Below are positions 55,833-64,000 of a stretch of 64,000 bases of DNA, one piece after another. Numbering within the stretch: position 1 is the stretch's first letter; each line of letters starts with the position of its first letter. This stretch comes from Bacteroidota bacterium. GTDB lineage: Bacteria; Bacteroidota; Bacteroidia; Cytophagales; Cyclobacteriaceae. The DNA lies in contig JAFDZA010000014.1 in assembly GCA_018267135.1 (NCBI GenBank), positions 558,001 to 622,000 of the forward strand, given 5' to 3'. Both the position numbers and the translations under genes were made by a program. The notes beneath the pieces are model-generated. The model ran no database searches. It was not told the origin of the DNA and saw only the letters and a program-made list of their open reading frames with translations.

Positions 55833-56722
55833 GCCTCAAGAAAAAAGCATTGGGTCGCGGGCTAAGTGCCTTGCTTAGCGATTCGGAAGGAGAAAAATCG
55901 GAAGTGGAAGTAGTTAATCCCTCCCTATCGCCCGCCCACAGCAACCTGAACGAAATAGCCGTAAACGAAATTGAAACCAACCCGTTTCAACCACGCCAGC
56001 ATTTCGATCAGGAAGCCCTTAGCGAATTGGCTGAGTCCATTAAAGTGCACGGCATTATTCAACCCATTACGGTACGGAAGTTAGCCCCGAATCAATATCA
56101 ACTCATTTCCGGAGAACGCAGGTTTCAGGCCTCCAAACTGGCCGGGCTAAAAATGCTGCCGGCCTACGTTCGTACCGCCAACGACCAGCAAATGCTGGAG
56201 ATGGCGCTGATCGAGAATATACAGCGCGAGAATCTAAACCCCATCGAAATCTCGCTGAGTTATCAACGCCTCATATCTGAATGCAGCCTGAAACAAGAAG
56301 AATTGGGCGAGCGGGTGGGCAAAAACAGAACCACCGTAACCAATTACCTGCGGTTGTTAAAACTACCACCCGACATCCAAATTGCGCTGCGCGATAATAA
56401 AATTTCTATGGGGCATGCACGTGCCATCATTAACGTAGAAAACCCGGATACACAGCTTTTCATCCTTAAAAAAATTATAGCCGAAGATCTTTCCGTGCGT
56501 GCTGTAGAATCGCTTGCCCGCGATTTAGGATCCATCAAAAAAGAATCATTAGAAAAACCGGTCTCTAATGCCACCAAAGAGATACATCAATTGCAAAGTC
56601 GGTTATCTTCGCACTTTGGCACGAAAGTTACAGTGAAGAGTGACGGCAAAAAGGGCGATATCCGTATTCCCTTCTTATCGGTTGAAGATTTAAACAGGGT
56701 ATTGGAAATTTTAAAGATTTAA
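55829..56722 (+). CDS. parB: ParB/Spo0J family chromosome partition protein
   Basis: DNA- and CTP-binding protein that loads on parS sites and clamps DNA. It has 297 residues. The typical N-terminus ALGRGLSALL contacts ParA. The ParB/Srx domain holds NPFQPRQHFD and the CTP-binding GERRFQAS motif. A helix-turn-helix lies at about 150-172 (LGERVGKNRTTVTNYLRLL). A C-terminal dimerisation segment follows. It is translationally coupled to parA and one base before the DUF5683 gene. Confidence 0.95.
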   Translation: MSLKKKALGRGLSALLSDSEGEKSEVEVVNPSLSPAHSNLNEIAVNEIETNPFQPRQHFDQEALSELAESIKVHGIIQPITVRKLAPNQYQLISGERRFQASKLAGLKMLPAYVRTANDQQMLEMALIENIQRENLNPIEISLSYQRLISECSLKQEELGERVGKNRTTVTNYLRLLKLPPDIQIALRDNKISMGHARAIINVENPDTQLFILKKIIAEDLSVRAVESLARDLGSIKKESLEKPVSNATKEIHQLQSRLSSHFGTKVTVKSDGKKGDIRIPFLSVEDLNRVLEILKI

Positions 56723-56723
56723 C

Positions 56724-57305
56724 ATGCGTGTAGCTATCTTTTCTTTGCTTCTCGGGTGGGTGGGCTACCCCTGCTTTGGGCAAGAGATAAAGAAAGACTC
56801 CGTAGTTCATTCCGACTCCGTTTATATAAACCACGGCAAGAAAAAAATCAGCATGGATGCCTATGCCAAACGCTTCGATCCCCGGAAAGCATTATTCTAT
56901 TCGGCCATCCTGCCAGGGGCCGGCCAGGCCTACAATAAAAAATACTGGAAGATACCCCTGGTTTATGCCGGTCTGATTAGCCTGGTAGGAGTTGTAAAAT
57001 ATTATAATGACGGAGAAGTGAAATACAAACAACAACTGTTTTACAATATAAATCACCCCAACATTACCTATAACCCCATAAGTGGAGCTACCACCGCTAA
57101 CCTGCGCACCGTAGTAGATTTTGCCCGCAGGCAACGCGATTACTTCGCCATTTTAACCGGCCTATTTTATATCTTACAAATTGTAGATGCCCATGTAGAT
57201 GCCCATCTGAAAGAGTTCGACATAAACCCCAACATGCATGTGCGCATTGAGCCCAGCATGTTGCCCACCGGAACGGCCGGGCTGGCCTTCACTATACACT
57301 TTTAA
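56724..57305 (+). CDS. DUF5683 family protein
   Basis: A 193-residue exported or membrane protein with a signal peptide of about 19 residues (ending CFGQ). The conserved block DPRKALFYSAILPGAGQAYN, followed by KYWKIPLVYAGL, is the DUF5683 signature, with hydrophobic segments at about 50-95 and 130-150. Genes of this family often sit directly behind parB in Bacteroidota. It starts one base after the parB stop. The role is unknown, but the position suggests a link to envelope or division. Confidence 0.85.
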   Translation: MRVAIFSLLLGWVGYPCFGQEIKKDSVVHSDSVYINHGKKKISMDAYAKRFDPRKALFYSAILPGAGQAYNKKYWKIPLVYAGLISLVGVVKYYNDGEVKYKQQLFYNINHPNITYNPISGATTANLRTVVDFARRQRDYFAILTGLFYILQIVDAHVDAHLKEFDINPNMHVRIEPSMLPTGTAGLAFTIHF

Positions 57306-57396
57306 TATTTCTTATAAAATAGCACAAACCACTTACAGCACCCTACATAAATAGGCCGGTCAATTTATAAATGATCTATCAAAAAGAAATAAACAG

Positions 57397-58101
57397 ATGA
57401 ATATTCTCCTGATTGGCTACGGTAAAATGGGCAAGGCCATAGAAGCAATTGCTTTATCGCGCGGGCATGCTGTTTTTAAGGCAGACAACCCACAGGAGTT
57501 AAATCAAATTACCCACCCGGTTGATGTAGCCATTGAATTTTCGCAACCCGATGCCGTGGTTGCCAACCTGCAATTTTGCTTTGAAAAAAAAATCCCGGTA
57601 GTGTGCGGCACCACCGGATGGCTGAACCGGAAAGAAGAAATGGAAACTTATTGCTTCCAAAAAGGAGGTGCCTTTTTTTATGCTTCCAACTACAGTTTAG
57701 GCGTAAATCTTTTTTTTAAACTGAATGAATATTTAGCCCAACTGATGAATACCCAAAAAGGGTATGATGTTTCTCTAAATGAAACCCACCACACCCAAAA
57801 GAAAGATGCACCCAGCGGTACAGCCATTACGTTGGCCCAAGGCATTATTAAAAACTATCCACCCAAAAAAGAATGGGCATTAAATGAAACCACCAACCCC
57901 GATGCCCTCGTTATCAGGTCGTATAGAATAGATCCGGCTCCGGGTACCCATGAAGTAAGATACACCAGCACAATAGATGATTTGGAAATAAAACATACCG
58001 CCCACTCGCGCGAAGGCTTTGCCAGAGGAGCCCTGTTGGTAGCCGAATGGCTAGCCGGAAAAAAAGGTGTGTTCTCCATGGATGATTATTTAAAATTCTG
58101 A
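57397..58101 (+). CDS. dapB: 4-hydroxy-tetrahydrodipicolinate reductase
   Basis: NAD(P)H-dependent reductase of the lysine/diaminopimelate pathway, needed for peptidoglycan. It has 234 residues, the short Bacteroidota form. The nucleotide-binding loop is LIGYGKMGKAIEAIA (about 5-19). The catalytic region ETHHTQKKDAPSGTA is at 129-143, with H131, H132 and K136. VVCGTTGW holds the conserved GTTG loop. A 91-base gap precedes it with no -7 box match, so it may still be in the par transcript. Confidence 0.95.
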   Translation: MNILLIGYGKMGKAIEAIALSRGHAVFKADNPQELNQITHPVDVAIEFSQPDAVVANLQFCFEKKIPVVCGTTGWLNRKEEMETYCFQKGGAFFYASNYSLGVNLFFKLNEYLAQLMNTQKGYDVSLNETHHTQKKDAPSGTAITLAQGIIKNYPPKKEWALNETTNPDALVIRSYRIDPAPGTHEVRYTSTIDDLEIKHTAHSREGFARGALLVAEWLAGKKGVFSMDDYLKF

Positions 58102-58150
58102 GTTTGACAATTTTTGGTTTTCTTTGCACCGCTCAAAAAATACAGATAAG

Positions 58151-59305
58151 ATGAATTGGAAATTCTGGGAGAAAAAAAAGGAAGAAAAGAAAAAATCTAA
58201 ATCCTTGCTGCGCGAGTGGTGGGATGCCATCGTTTTTGCCGTAGTGGCCGCCACACTTATTCGCTGGTTAATAATGGAAGCCTATACTATTCCAACGCCT
58301 TCTATGGAAAACTCATTGCTGGTAGGCGATTTCCTTTTTGTCAGCAAATTCCATTACGGTACGCGTACTCCACGCACCCCTCTTCAGATTCCATTAACCC
58401 ATCAAAAAATATGGTTTACCAATATCCCTTCCTACCTCGACTGGGTACAACTCCCCTCCTTCCGCCTGCCCGGCTTTACCCATGTAAAACGGGGCGATGT
58501 GGTCGTCTTTAATGTTCCGGATATAGGACAAAATAATATGGATGAACCCGACCGCAGCAAATGGATACACTACCCGGTAGATTTAAAAACTAACTACATT
58601 AAACGCTGTGTAGCTGTAAGCGGAGATGTGGTAGAAGTAAAAGATGGCGATGTGTACATCAACGGAAGTGCGATGGAGAAACCACCCGGAATGAAAATGA
58701 GTTACCTCGTTACTTCGAAAGACCAGATTAACCCACGCAACCTGGAGAAGTTGGAACTAGACGAGGATGATTACCACCTTTACGGGCTACAAGACAATAA
58801 CGAAGTAGCTTATAGTATGTTTCTTACCGAGAAAAAATTTCAGGAAGTAAAAGCCCTGCCTTACATTACATCCATAATACCTCAGTTAGAATCCAGAGGC
58901 ATTGGCCGGGGCGATATTTTTCCGCAGTCTAAATACACAAAGTGGAATACCGATTTCTTTGGGCCGCTTACTATCCCCAAAGAAGGATGGACCATTCCGA
59001 TCAACGACTCAACTCTTTCAGTATATGGTTCTACCATCCGCGATTACGATCACAACAGCGATGTAAAAATCGACAGCGGGCGGTTAGTGATAGACGGGAA
59101 AGAACTGAAAGAATATACCTTTAAACAAAATTATTATTTCATGATGGGTGATAACCGGCATAATTCGCAAGACTCTCGCGTGTGGGGGTTTGTGCCGGAA
59201 GACCACATCGTTGGTAAAGGGTTTTTTATCTGGCTTTCGCTTGATAAGTATGGCGATTTCCTGCACAAAATCAGGTGGAGCCGGTTTTTTAATTTGATCA
59301 GGTAA
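58151..59305 (+). CDS. lepB: Signal peptidase I
   Basis: Removes signal peptides from exported proteins at the inner membrane. The ATG at 58151 gives 384 residues; a TTG at 58124 adds nine residues and lies in a likely promoter region (TTTCTTTG). One transmembrane helix at about 25-42 precedes the catalytic dyad Ser51 in IPTPSMENS and Lys151 in YIKRCVAVSGD. The conserved GDNRHNSQDSR lies near the end. A long inserted region between the dyad and this box makes it larger than E. coli LepB and is common in Bacteroidota. Confidence 0.96.
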   Translation: MNWKFWEKKKEEKKKSKSLLREWWDAIVFAVVAATLIRWLIMEAYTIPTPSMENSLLVGDFLFVSKFHYGTRTPRTPLQIPLTHQKIWFTNIPSYLDWVQLPSFRLPGFTHVKRGDVVVFNVPDIGQNNMDEPDRSKWIHYPVDLKTNYIKRCVAVSGDVVEVKDGDVYINGSAMEKPPGMKMSYLVTSKDQINPRNLEKLELDEDDYHLYGLQDNNEVAYSMFLTEKKFQEVKALPYITSIIPQLESRGIGRGDIFPQSKYTKWNTDFFGPLTIPKEGWTIPINDSTLSVYGSTIRDYDHNSDVKIDSGRLVIDGKELKEYTFKQNYYFMMGDNRHNSQDSRVWGFVPEDHIVGKGFFIWLSLDKYGDFLHKIRWSRFFNLIR

Positions 59306-59324
59306 CCCACGCAGTACTCAGAAC

Positions 59325-59987
59325 TTACCAATCAATTTCTTTCAGCCCGTGGCTTCGCAGGTACTCATTGGTTTTGCTGAAATGCCGGCAACCAAAAAAA
59401 CCGCGGTCGGCCGAAAAGGGTGATGGATGCGCACTCGCCAGCACGAGGTGCTTCGTTCGATCTATCAGTTCCCCTTTCTTTTGAGCGTACGCACCCCACA
59501 GCAAAAAAACAACATGGCTTTTTTCTGCCGATACTACTCGAATAGCCGCATCGGTAAACGCCTCCCACCCTTTTTTTTGATGCGATCCGGGCAAAGAAGC
59601 CCGAACCGTAAGTGTGGCATTGAGCAGCAGCACCCCTTGCCGGGCCCATCGGCTCAAATCGCCCGAGGACGGAATCGGTTTTCCTAAATCGCTGGCTATT
59701 TCTTTAAAGATGTTTACCAACGAAGGCGGCAACCTCGTACCCTGACGTACCGAAAAACACAACCCGTTTGCCTGGCCGGGGCCATGATAGGGATCTTGGC
59801 CAAGGATAACTACCTTCACATCATCAAAAAGGCAGCTATCAAAAGCCTGAAAAATTTCTTTTCCCGGTGGGTAAACCGTTTGGGATTGATATTCCTGTTT
59901 AACATAACTGGCCAGTTTGGAAAAATAATCTTTTTCAAACTCTGCCGCCAATTTTTGTTTCCAAGATTCGGTAATCTTTACATGCAT
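59325..59987 (-). CDS. ung: Uracil-DNA glycosylase (family 1)
   Basis: Removes uracil from DNA. The ATG at 59987 gives 220 residues and fits the usual N-terminus better than an ATG nine bases farther upstream. The water-activating motif GQDPYHGPGQANG has D65 and H68. The second motif LVLASAHPSPFS has H187, the same number as the E. coli enzyme. It converges with lepB with 19 bases between stops. Confidence 0.97.
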   Translation of the reverse strand: MHVKITESWKQKLAAEFEKDYFSKLASYVKQEYQSQTVYPPGKEIFQAFDSCLFDDVKVVILGQDPYHGPGQANGLCFSVRQGTRLPPSLVNIFKEIASDLGKPIPSSGDLSRWARQGVLLLNATLTVRASLPGSHQKKGWEAFTDAAIRVVSAEKSHVVFLLWGAYAQKKGELIDRTKHLVLASAHPSPFSADRGFFGCRHFSKTNEYLRSHGLKEIDW

Positions 59988-60038
59988 GTTGTACATTTGA
60001 TTGAATCAACCTTCAATCCGAAAATTATAAAAATTTGA

Positions 60039-60046
60039 TATTTTTG
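60039..60046 (+). promoter_or_regulatory. -7 box (TATTTTTG) for apaG, possibly leaderless
   Basis: A perfect TAnnTTTG box that ends five bases before the apaG ATG at 60052. The expected transcript start would lie at about the start codon. Confidence 0.5.
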
Positions 60047-60051
60047 AGTAG

Positions 60052-60438
60052 ATGATTGCCGAAGTAACCCAAGGAATAAAAGTAACCGTGGAAACAGAGT
60101 ACCAACCTGCGTACTCTAATCCAACGCAATACCATCACGTTTTTACCTACCGCATCACCATTGAAAACCAGAGTGAGTTTACCATTCAATTGCTGCGCAG
60201 GCGATGGCTGATTATAGATGTCGGTTTTGAATCGCGCGAGGTGGAGGGCAAAGGCGTTGTAGGCCAGCAGCCCGTATTGGAGCCGGGGCAATCACATCAA
60301 TATGTATCGGGGTGTAATTTAAAATCAGGTATCGGCAAAATGGGAGGCACCTATTTAATGGAACGCATCATGGATGGCACCCAGTTTTTTGTGGTTATCC
60401 CTGAGTTTACCATGACCGAGCCCTTGCGTTTAAATTGA
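60052..60438 (+). CDS. apaG: ApaG protein
   Basis: A 128-residue single-domain beta-sandwich protein. The family pattern is KVTVETEYQPAYSNPTQYHH, then FTYRITIENQS, LLRRRWLIID, VEGKGVVGQQPVLEPGQ and GTYLMERI. It is linked to cobalt and magnesium homeostasis in enterobacteria, where the mechanism is not clear; the name is kept for the family. Length is normal. The upstream gene ung is divergent, and a -7 box lies directly before the start. Confidence 0.93.
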   Translation: MIAEVTQGIKVTVETEYQPAYSNPTQYHHVFTYRITIENQSEFTIQLLRRRWLIIDVGFESREVEGKGVVGQQPVLEPGQSHQYVSGCNLKSGIGKMGGTYLMERIMDGTQFFVVIPEFTMTEPLRLN

Positions 60439-60477
60439 TTATTTTAAACCTACCCAATTTAACTTCCCTACCCCGCT

Positions 60478-61260
60478 GTGCTAACCTTCTTCCAGCTCAA
60501 GTCATTCATTGCACACTGGCTCGATGCTGTGGACGATCACTCTATTCATTCTCCTTACTTTTTTGATTTTTATAATCGGGTCATAAACGGCCCAACGGAG
60601 CCATCGAAGTTTAACCCGATCGAGCAAACTCGGGCGCATTTGCTGGCCACTCATTCAATGATAACCGTACAAGATATGGGCGATTCATCGCCTTATTTTA
60701 AAAGTCAACATCGGGCGATATCAAAAATTGCACAAACCAGTTTAAATTCTCCCAAGCAATGCGAATTACTCTTCCGAATTGCAACCCATGTGGGGGCAAA
60801 AAAAATAGTTGAGCTCGGTACTTCTATGGGCATCAGTTCATTATACCTTGCTCAGGTAAAAGACAGCACGGTAATTACCTTTGAAGGGAATCGCGAAATA
60901 GCACATATTGCACGTACCAACTTCGATTATTTTAATCAACAAAATATACAGTTGATAGAAGGTAATCTAAACGAAACTCTGTTCAACTACCTACAAACTC
61001 CGGGCAAAATTGATTTTGTATGGATGGATGCCAACCACCGCTACGAACCCACAATCCGGTACTTCAACTGGCTTACAAAAAGAATCTCCGATAAAGGAAT
61101 AATAGTAGTGGATGATATTTACCGGTCTGAAGGAATGGCGAAAGCATGGAAAGAACTACGAAAGCATGATTTGGTGTATGCCAGTATGGACTTGTATCAT
61201 TGCGGAATTTTATTCTTCGATCTGAACTTAGGCAAACAACATTTCATCTGCCAATATTAA
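60478..61260 (+). CDS. SAM-dependent methyltransferase, O-methyltransferase-like
   Basis: A 260-residue cytosolic class I methyltransferase that begins with GTG at 60478, 39 bases after apaG. Motif I is IVELGTSMGISSLYLA at about 111-126, the SAM-binding glycine loop. An acidic strand follows (ITFEGNREIA), then DFVWMDANHRYEP and IIVVDDIYRS, with metal-like acidic residues as in caffeoyl-CoA or catechol O-methyltransferases. An N-terminal helical region of about 100 residues (DDHSIHSPYFFDFYN) is unusual. Substrate is unknown. It may be co-transcribed with apaG. Confidence 0.82.
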   Translation: MLTFFQLKSFIAHWLDAVDDHSIHSPYFFDFYNRVINGPTEPSKFNPIEQTRAHLLATHSMITVQDMGDSSPYFKSQHRAISKIAQTSLNSPKQCELLFRIATHVGAKKIVELGTSMGISSLYLAQVKDSTVITFEGNREIAHIARTNFDYFNQQNIQLIEGNLNETLFNYLQTPGKIDFVWMDANHRYEPTIRYFNWLTKRISDKGIIVVDDIYRSEGMAKAWKELRKHDLVYASMDLYHCGILFFDLNLGKQHFICQY

Positions 61261-61265
61261 TCTCT

Positions 61266-61273
61266 TACCTTTG
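61266..61273 (+). promoter_or_regulatory. -7 box (TACCTTTG) for the coiled-coil gene
   Basis: A perfect TAnnTTTG box 17 bases before the ATG at 61291, so this gene should be transcribed on its own despite following the methyltransferase closely. Confidence 0.5.
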
Positions 61274-61290
61274 GTCTTTCAATTTTAATT

Positions 61291-62205
61291 ATGGCCGAGT
61301 TGCAGGAAAATACACCTACCAAAAGTTCAAAATCCACATTTCTTATCATTTTACTTTTGGTAATCATTGCCGTACAAAGTGTAAAAATTTATTTAGACTA
61401 TCAGGAGAAAATACAAGTAAAAGAGCAATTGACCGACCGGGAAGAAGACCTCGCCACCACAATGCAGAAACTGACTGATATTCAAAAAGAATTAGATCAG
61501 AAAATTGCAGAAATACAAAAACTGGGGGGCGATGTGGAGGAACTTAAAAAAGCCAAAACCGAAGTAGAGTTAGAGCTGAAGCGCAACACCAGACGAAGCG
61601 CCAAAGCTTTGCAAGAACTTAAAGACAAAGTAGAAGGCTATGAAGAATTATTGAAGCTGAAAGATGAGGAGATGGATAAGTTAAAGCACGTTAATACCCA
61701 ACTCTTCAGCGAAAATAAAAGCCTGAAAACAAAACAGAATAAACTGAGCGACTCTATTACCCGGCTCTCTAAAAACAAAGATGAGTTGGCCAGCAAAGTA
61801 GCTCTCGCCTCGCAATTGAAAGCTGAAAACATTGTCATTAGAGCCGTGAATAGCAAAGGCAAAGAGCGCAACTCCCCTTTCAAAAATAAACAACTTCAAA
61901 AACTGAAAGTAGAATTTAACCTGGCCGAAAACAAAGTAGCCGCAGTGGAAGGAAAAAAAATTATTATCCGGGTTACGGATGAAAACAATCAGGTAATTTT
62001 TGACCAGGCGAAAGGATCTGGCACGTTTGTGTTAAATGGGAAAGAAGAATTTTTTACAGCAGCCCAGGAAATCCTATTCGACAACACCCGGCAAAAACTG
62101 ACTTTCTTCTATGAAAAAGGATCTGAGTACGCTTCCGGAAAATATACGATGGAAATTTTTGCCGATAATTATAAAATTGGCAGCAGTCAGTTTGATGTAA
62201 AGTAA
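61291..62205 (+). CDS. Membrane-anchored coiled-coil protein, function unknown
   Basis: A 304-residue protein. One transmembrane helix at about 16-34 (FLIILLLVIIAVQSVKIYL) is preceded by a short polar cytosolic tail. A long coiled coil at about 40-185 follows, rich in Glu and Lys heptads. A compact beta-rich C-terminal domain covers about 200-304 (KKIIIRVTDENNQVIFDQA, GKYTMEIFADN). The overall plan resembles a periplasmic rod that bears a small domain. I recognise no family. It converges with the 474-residue gene with one base between the stop codons. Confidence 0.8.
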   Translation: MAELQENTPTKSSKSTFLIILLLVIIAVQSVKIYLDYQEKIQVKEQLTDREEDLATTMQKLTDIQKELDQKIAEIQKLGGDVEELKKAKTEVELELKRNTRRSAKALQELKDKVEGYEELLKLKDEEMDKLKHVNTQLFSENKSLKTKQNKLSDSITRLSKNKDELASKVALASQLKAENIVIRAVNSKGKERNSPFKNKQLQKLKVEFNLAENKVAAVEGKKIIIRVTDENNQVIFDQAKGSGTFVLNGKEEFFTAAQEILFDNTRQKLTFFYEKGSEYASGKYTMEIFADNYKIGSSQFDVK

Positions 62206-62206
62206 C

Positions 62207-63631
62207 TTACGCCACTTCTTTTTGTTTTTTAACAGGGTAATCAAACAAACCATGTTCTTTAATGGCCTCTTCTACTTTGTGGGGCACGTACTTTTCCCAT
62301 CCGGCTTCGCCTTTTTTAATCATCACCAATACATTGTCTGAAATAATTTGCAGATTATTAATATTAGCATCTTCTATATCCTGCATTTTATTGTTTACCA
62401 TCAGGTACCGGAAAAGAGGTTTTAGGTTTTCGGGTAATTCCCGCTCAAAATCTTTTAACGTAAACAATGATTTGTCTGAACGTAAAGCCGGATAGATGTA
62501 CAGTTTAATATTCGAGCCAAACAACGAAGAAAAGCACTCTAAAATTCCTCCGTTTAGGTTATCGTAAGTTTTTTCATCGAAGATTTTTTGAAGAGCGTAA
62601 ATACCCAGCACCAAACCTATTTTTTTTCCTTTCGTAGTTTTAAAAAGATAGTTTACCAACCGGTAGTACTCGAAATAATTGGAGATCAATACATTTTGCC
62701 CCAGCGAACAAATAATGTCGGCCCGGTACAGAAAATCTTTTTCATCTATGCTCCCTTCCGAACTGAGGTCGTTAAGCGTGAGCTCGGTAATAGTAATCAG
62801 TTTATTCTTATCTACATCGGGTTCGTTTTTAAAATACCTGCGAGAGGTAAGCAACATATCTACGTTAACATGCGTAACCGGACGAAAGCGACCACGAAGG
62901 ACTAATACATTTTTCTTGTAGAGGTATTCAGACGGTTGCACCACCCGGCCATCGGCACCAAACATAGCGGCTTTGGTTAGTCCATTTTTTACCAACTTCA
63001 GAGCCATCAACCGATTATCCACGTTTTTAAAATCGCGCCCCTCTATTCGAAACATATCGATCTCTGCCCTTCGCGTGGTCAGGCCATCGAGCAGCGAAAG
63101 CATAATTTCTTCAGCATCTTTAAGAAACATGCACGCATAAATCAGGTTTACGCCCAATATGCCTAATGATACTTGTTGCTGCAGCTGATCGTTGTCTTGA
63201 AGTTTTACATGTATGATGCAATCGTTGTACGAGCCTTGCGGAGCTAATTGAAACCGTAACCCCATCCAGCCATGGCCTTGATTGGTACGTTCAAAATTCA
63301 ATATCTCTACCGTATCGGCAAAGGCAAAAAAACGAGTTTCGCTGATGCGGTGTGGCAACCTTTCTGGCAACAATTGATATTCGTGCTCAATCATACTGAT
63401 GAGGCGGCCTTCGCTTACATAACGATCGCACACCCCGTATATGGCATCGCTGAATTTCATATCGTAGGCAGACATTGTTTTAGCAACGGTGCCACTCGCT
63501 CCGCCCACTTTAAAAAAATTGGCGGCCGTTTCCTGCCCGCCTCCTACTTCGGCAAACGACCCGTATATAGCCCGGCTAAGATTTATACGCAAAGCTTTTT
63601 CTTGTGTACTCAGTTTCTTCGGTTCCTCCAT
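62207..63631 (-). CDS. Conserved protein of unknown function (474 residues)
   Basis: A soluble cytosolic protein with no signal or membrane segment. The N-terminal block IYGSFAEVGGGQETAANFFK, followed by GGASGTVAKTMSAYDMKFSD, is a strong signature that I associate from memory with a widespread bacterial family whose database names disagree, so I do not give a function. No nucleotide-binding loop or metal motif stands out to me. The upstream region carries a -7-like box with one mismatch (TACCTTTC). It is divergent from the fabH-like gene and converges with the coiled-coil gene. Confidence 0.8.
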   Translation of the reverse strand: MEEPKKLSTQEKALRINLSRAIYGSFAEVGGGQETAANFFKVGGASGTVAKTMSAYDMKFSDAIYGVCDRYVSEGRLISMIEHEYQLLPERLPHRISETRFFAFADTVEILNFERTNQGHGWMGLRFQLAPQGSYNDCIIHVKLQDNDQLQQQVSLGILGVNLIYACMFLKDAEEIMLSLLDGLTTRRAEIDMFRIEGRDFKNVDNRLMALKLVKNGLTKAAMFGADGRVVQPSEYLYKKNVLVLRGRFRPVTHVNVDMLLTSRRYFKNEPDVDKNKLITITELTLNDLSSEGSIDEKDFLYRADIICSLGQNVLISNYFEYYRLVNYLFKTTKGKKIGLVLGIYALQKIFDEKTYDNLNGGILECFSSLFGSNIKLYIYPALRSDKSLFTLKDFERELPENLKPLFRYLMVNNKMQDIEDANINNLQIISDNVLVMIKKGEAGWEKYVPHKVEEAIKEHGLFDYPVKKQKEVA

Positions 63632-63789
63632 ACTTCCTGGTTACTTTGGCTCGAAAGGTAGCAATTGTTTTCTGTACAGAGGAACGTATTTAACCGATGC
63701 CGGTTTCATTAAATGTAAAAAAAATAAAAGTTGCATTTATTAGTTGAACACAGCTTTCATTAACTTGGCAATTGATTAACTAAAAGAAA

Positions 63790-64000
63790 ATGTATCATTC
63801 TAAAATAATCGGGCTCGGACACCATGTGCCGGATACGGTAATTACCAACCAATACCTGTCTACCTTAATGGACACCACAGACGAATGGATTGTGGAGCGT
63901 ACAGGCATTAAAGAGCGCAGGTGGATGAACCCGGCACAAGACACCGTGGCCAATATGTCGGCCAAAGCCTCGCGCCTCGCACTACAGCGAGCCGGTCTGA
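63790..64000 (+). CDS. 3-oxoacyl-ACP synthase III-like (partial, cut by window end)
   Basis: Only the first 70 codons are present. The start ATG at 63790 leads into SKIIGLGHHVPDTVITNQYL, then DTTDEWIVERTGIKERRW, the standard N-terminal pattern of FabH (the condensing enzyme that starts fatty acid synthesis). The catalytic Cys-His-Asn triad lies beyond the window. A related thiolase-fold family, such as an olefin or secondary-metabolite ketosynthase, is possible until the rest is seen. Confidence 0.85.
   Translation, partial: MYHSKIIGLGHHVPDTVITNQYLSTLMDTTDEWIVERTGIKERRWMNPAQDTVANMSAKASRLALQRAGL

Noticed and set aside
1..64000. Mobile elements, toxin-antitoxin pairs or a defence island
   Set aside because: No transposase, recombinase, inverted terminal repeats, toxin pairs or restriction genes were recognised. 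The CHAT operon is the only immunity-like hint and is reported as a finding.

Overview
The window looks like a chromosomal stretch of a free-living member of the Bacteroidota, probably a Cytophagales-type bacterium; I cannot name a genus. The support is a giant surface protein with a type IX secretion (T9SS) type B C-terminal signal next to a PorP/SprF protein, a second T9SS cargo with a type A C-terminal signal, families largely confined to this phylum (DUF4270, DUF4159, DUF5683), and promoters of the Bacteroidota form (TAnnTTTG at -7) with no clear Shine-Dalgarno sequences. I saw no insertion sequence, prophage, CRISPR array or broken gene. Gene density is high, and most convergent genes end within 20 bases of each other.

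Layout. 1-9424: endonuclease III, a TPR/SMP-30-like secreted protein, a large secreted M14 metallopeptidase, an ACMSD-family amidohydrolase overlapping a secreted Cys-rich protein, the tRNA hydroxylase TrhO, a membrane-anchored M23 peptidase and a cupin. 9498-13951: a tightly coupled set of an outer-membrane barrel, an exported TPR-CHAT protein and a PHP phosphatase, closed by a bidirectional terminator. 14010-16542: a Kelch lipoprotein and a DUF4270 lipoprotein. 16644-16717: tRNA-Arg(ACG). 16943-23400: a barrel protein, a PaaG-like enoyl-CoA isomerase, a TetR regulator, a gamma-glutamyltransferase lipoprotein, an OmpA/PD40 protein and an alkyladenine DNA glycosylase. 23519-27085: an operon of serine dehydratase beta subunit, TolC and membrane-fusion protein, without a pump gene. 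27172-31406: an FG-GAP T9SS cargo and a possible metal-handling cluster (Cys-rich barrel, Cys-motif small protein, CHRD-like lipoprotein). 31463-35723: fatty acid hydroxylase, thymidylate synthase, two paralogous lipoproteins each with its own terminator, and a DUF4159 protein.

35733-51313 is dominated by one 14.5 kb gene for a 4843-residue T9SS surface protein built of Ig/PKD-like units, including a 13-unit tandem array of about 104 residues per unit, followed by its SprF-like partner. From 51486 the DNA is housekeeping: CTP synthase, YidC, ParA, ParB, DUF5683, DapB, signal peptidase I, uracil-DNA glycosylase, ApaG, a methyltransferase, a membrane-anchored coiled-coil protein, a conserved 474-residue protein of unknown function, and the first 70 codons of a FabH-type ketoacyl synthase cut by the window edge.

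How the genes work together: much of the window serves the cell surface. Signal peptidase and YidC handle export and insertion, and T9SS cargo, lipoproteins and barrels populate the outer membrane. ParA/ParB handle chromosome segregation, and nth, ung and the alkyladenine glycosylase are three separate base-excision repair entry points. The most interesting items for follow-up are the giant repeat protein with SprF, the exported CHAT operon, the possible metal cluster, the candidate leaderless promoters, and the parS-like and DnaA-box-like sequences just upstream of parA.
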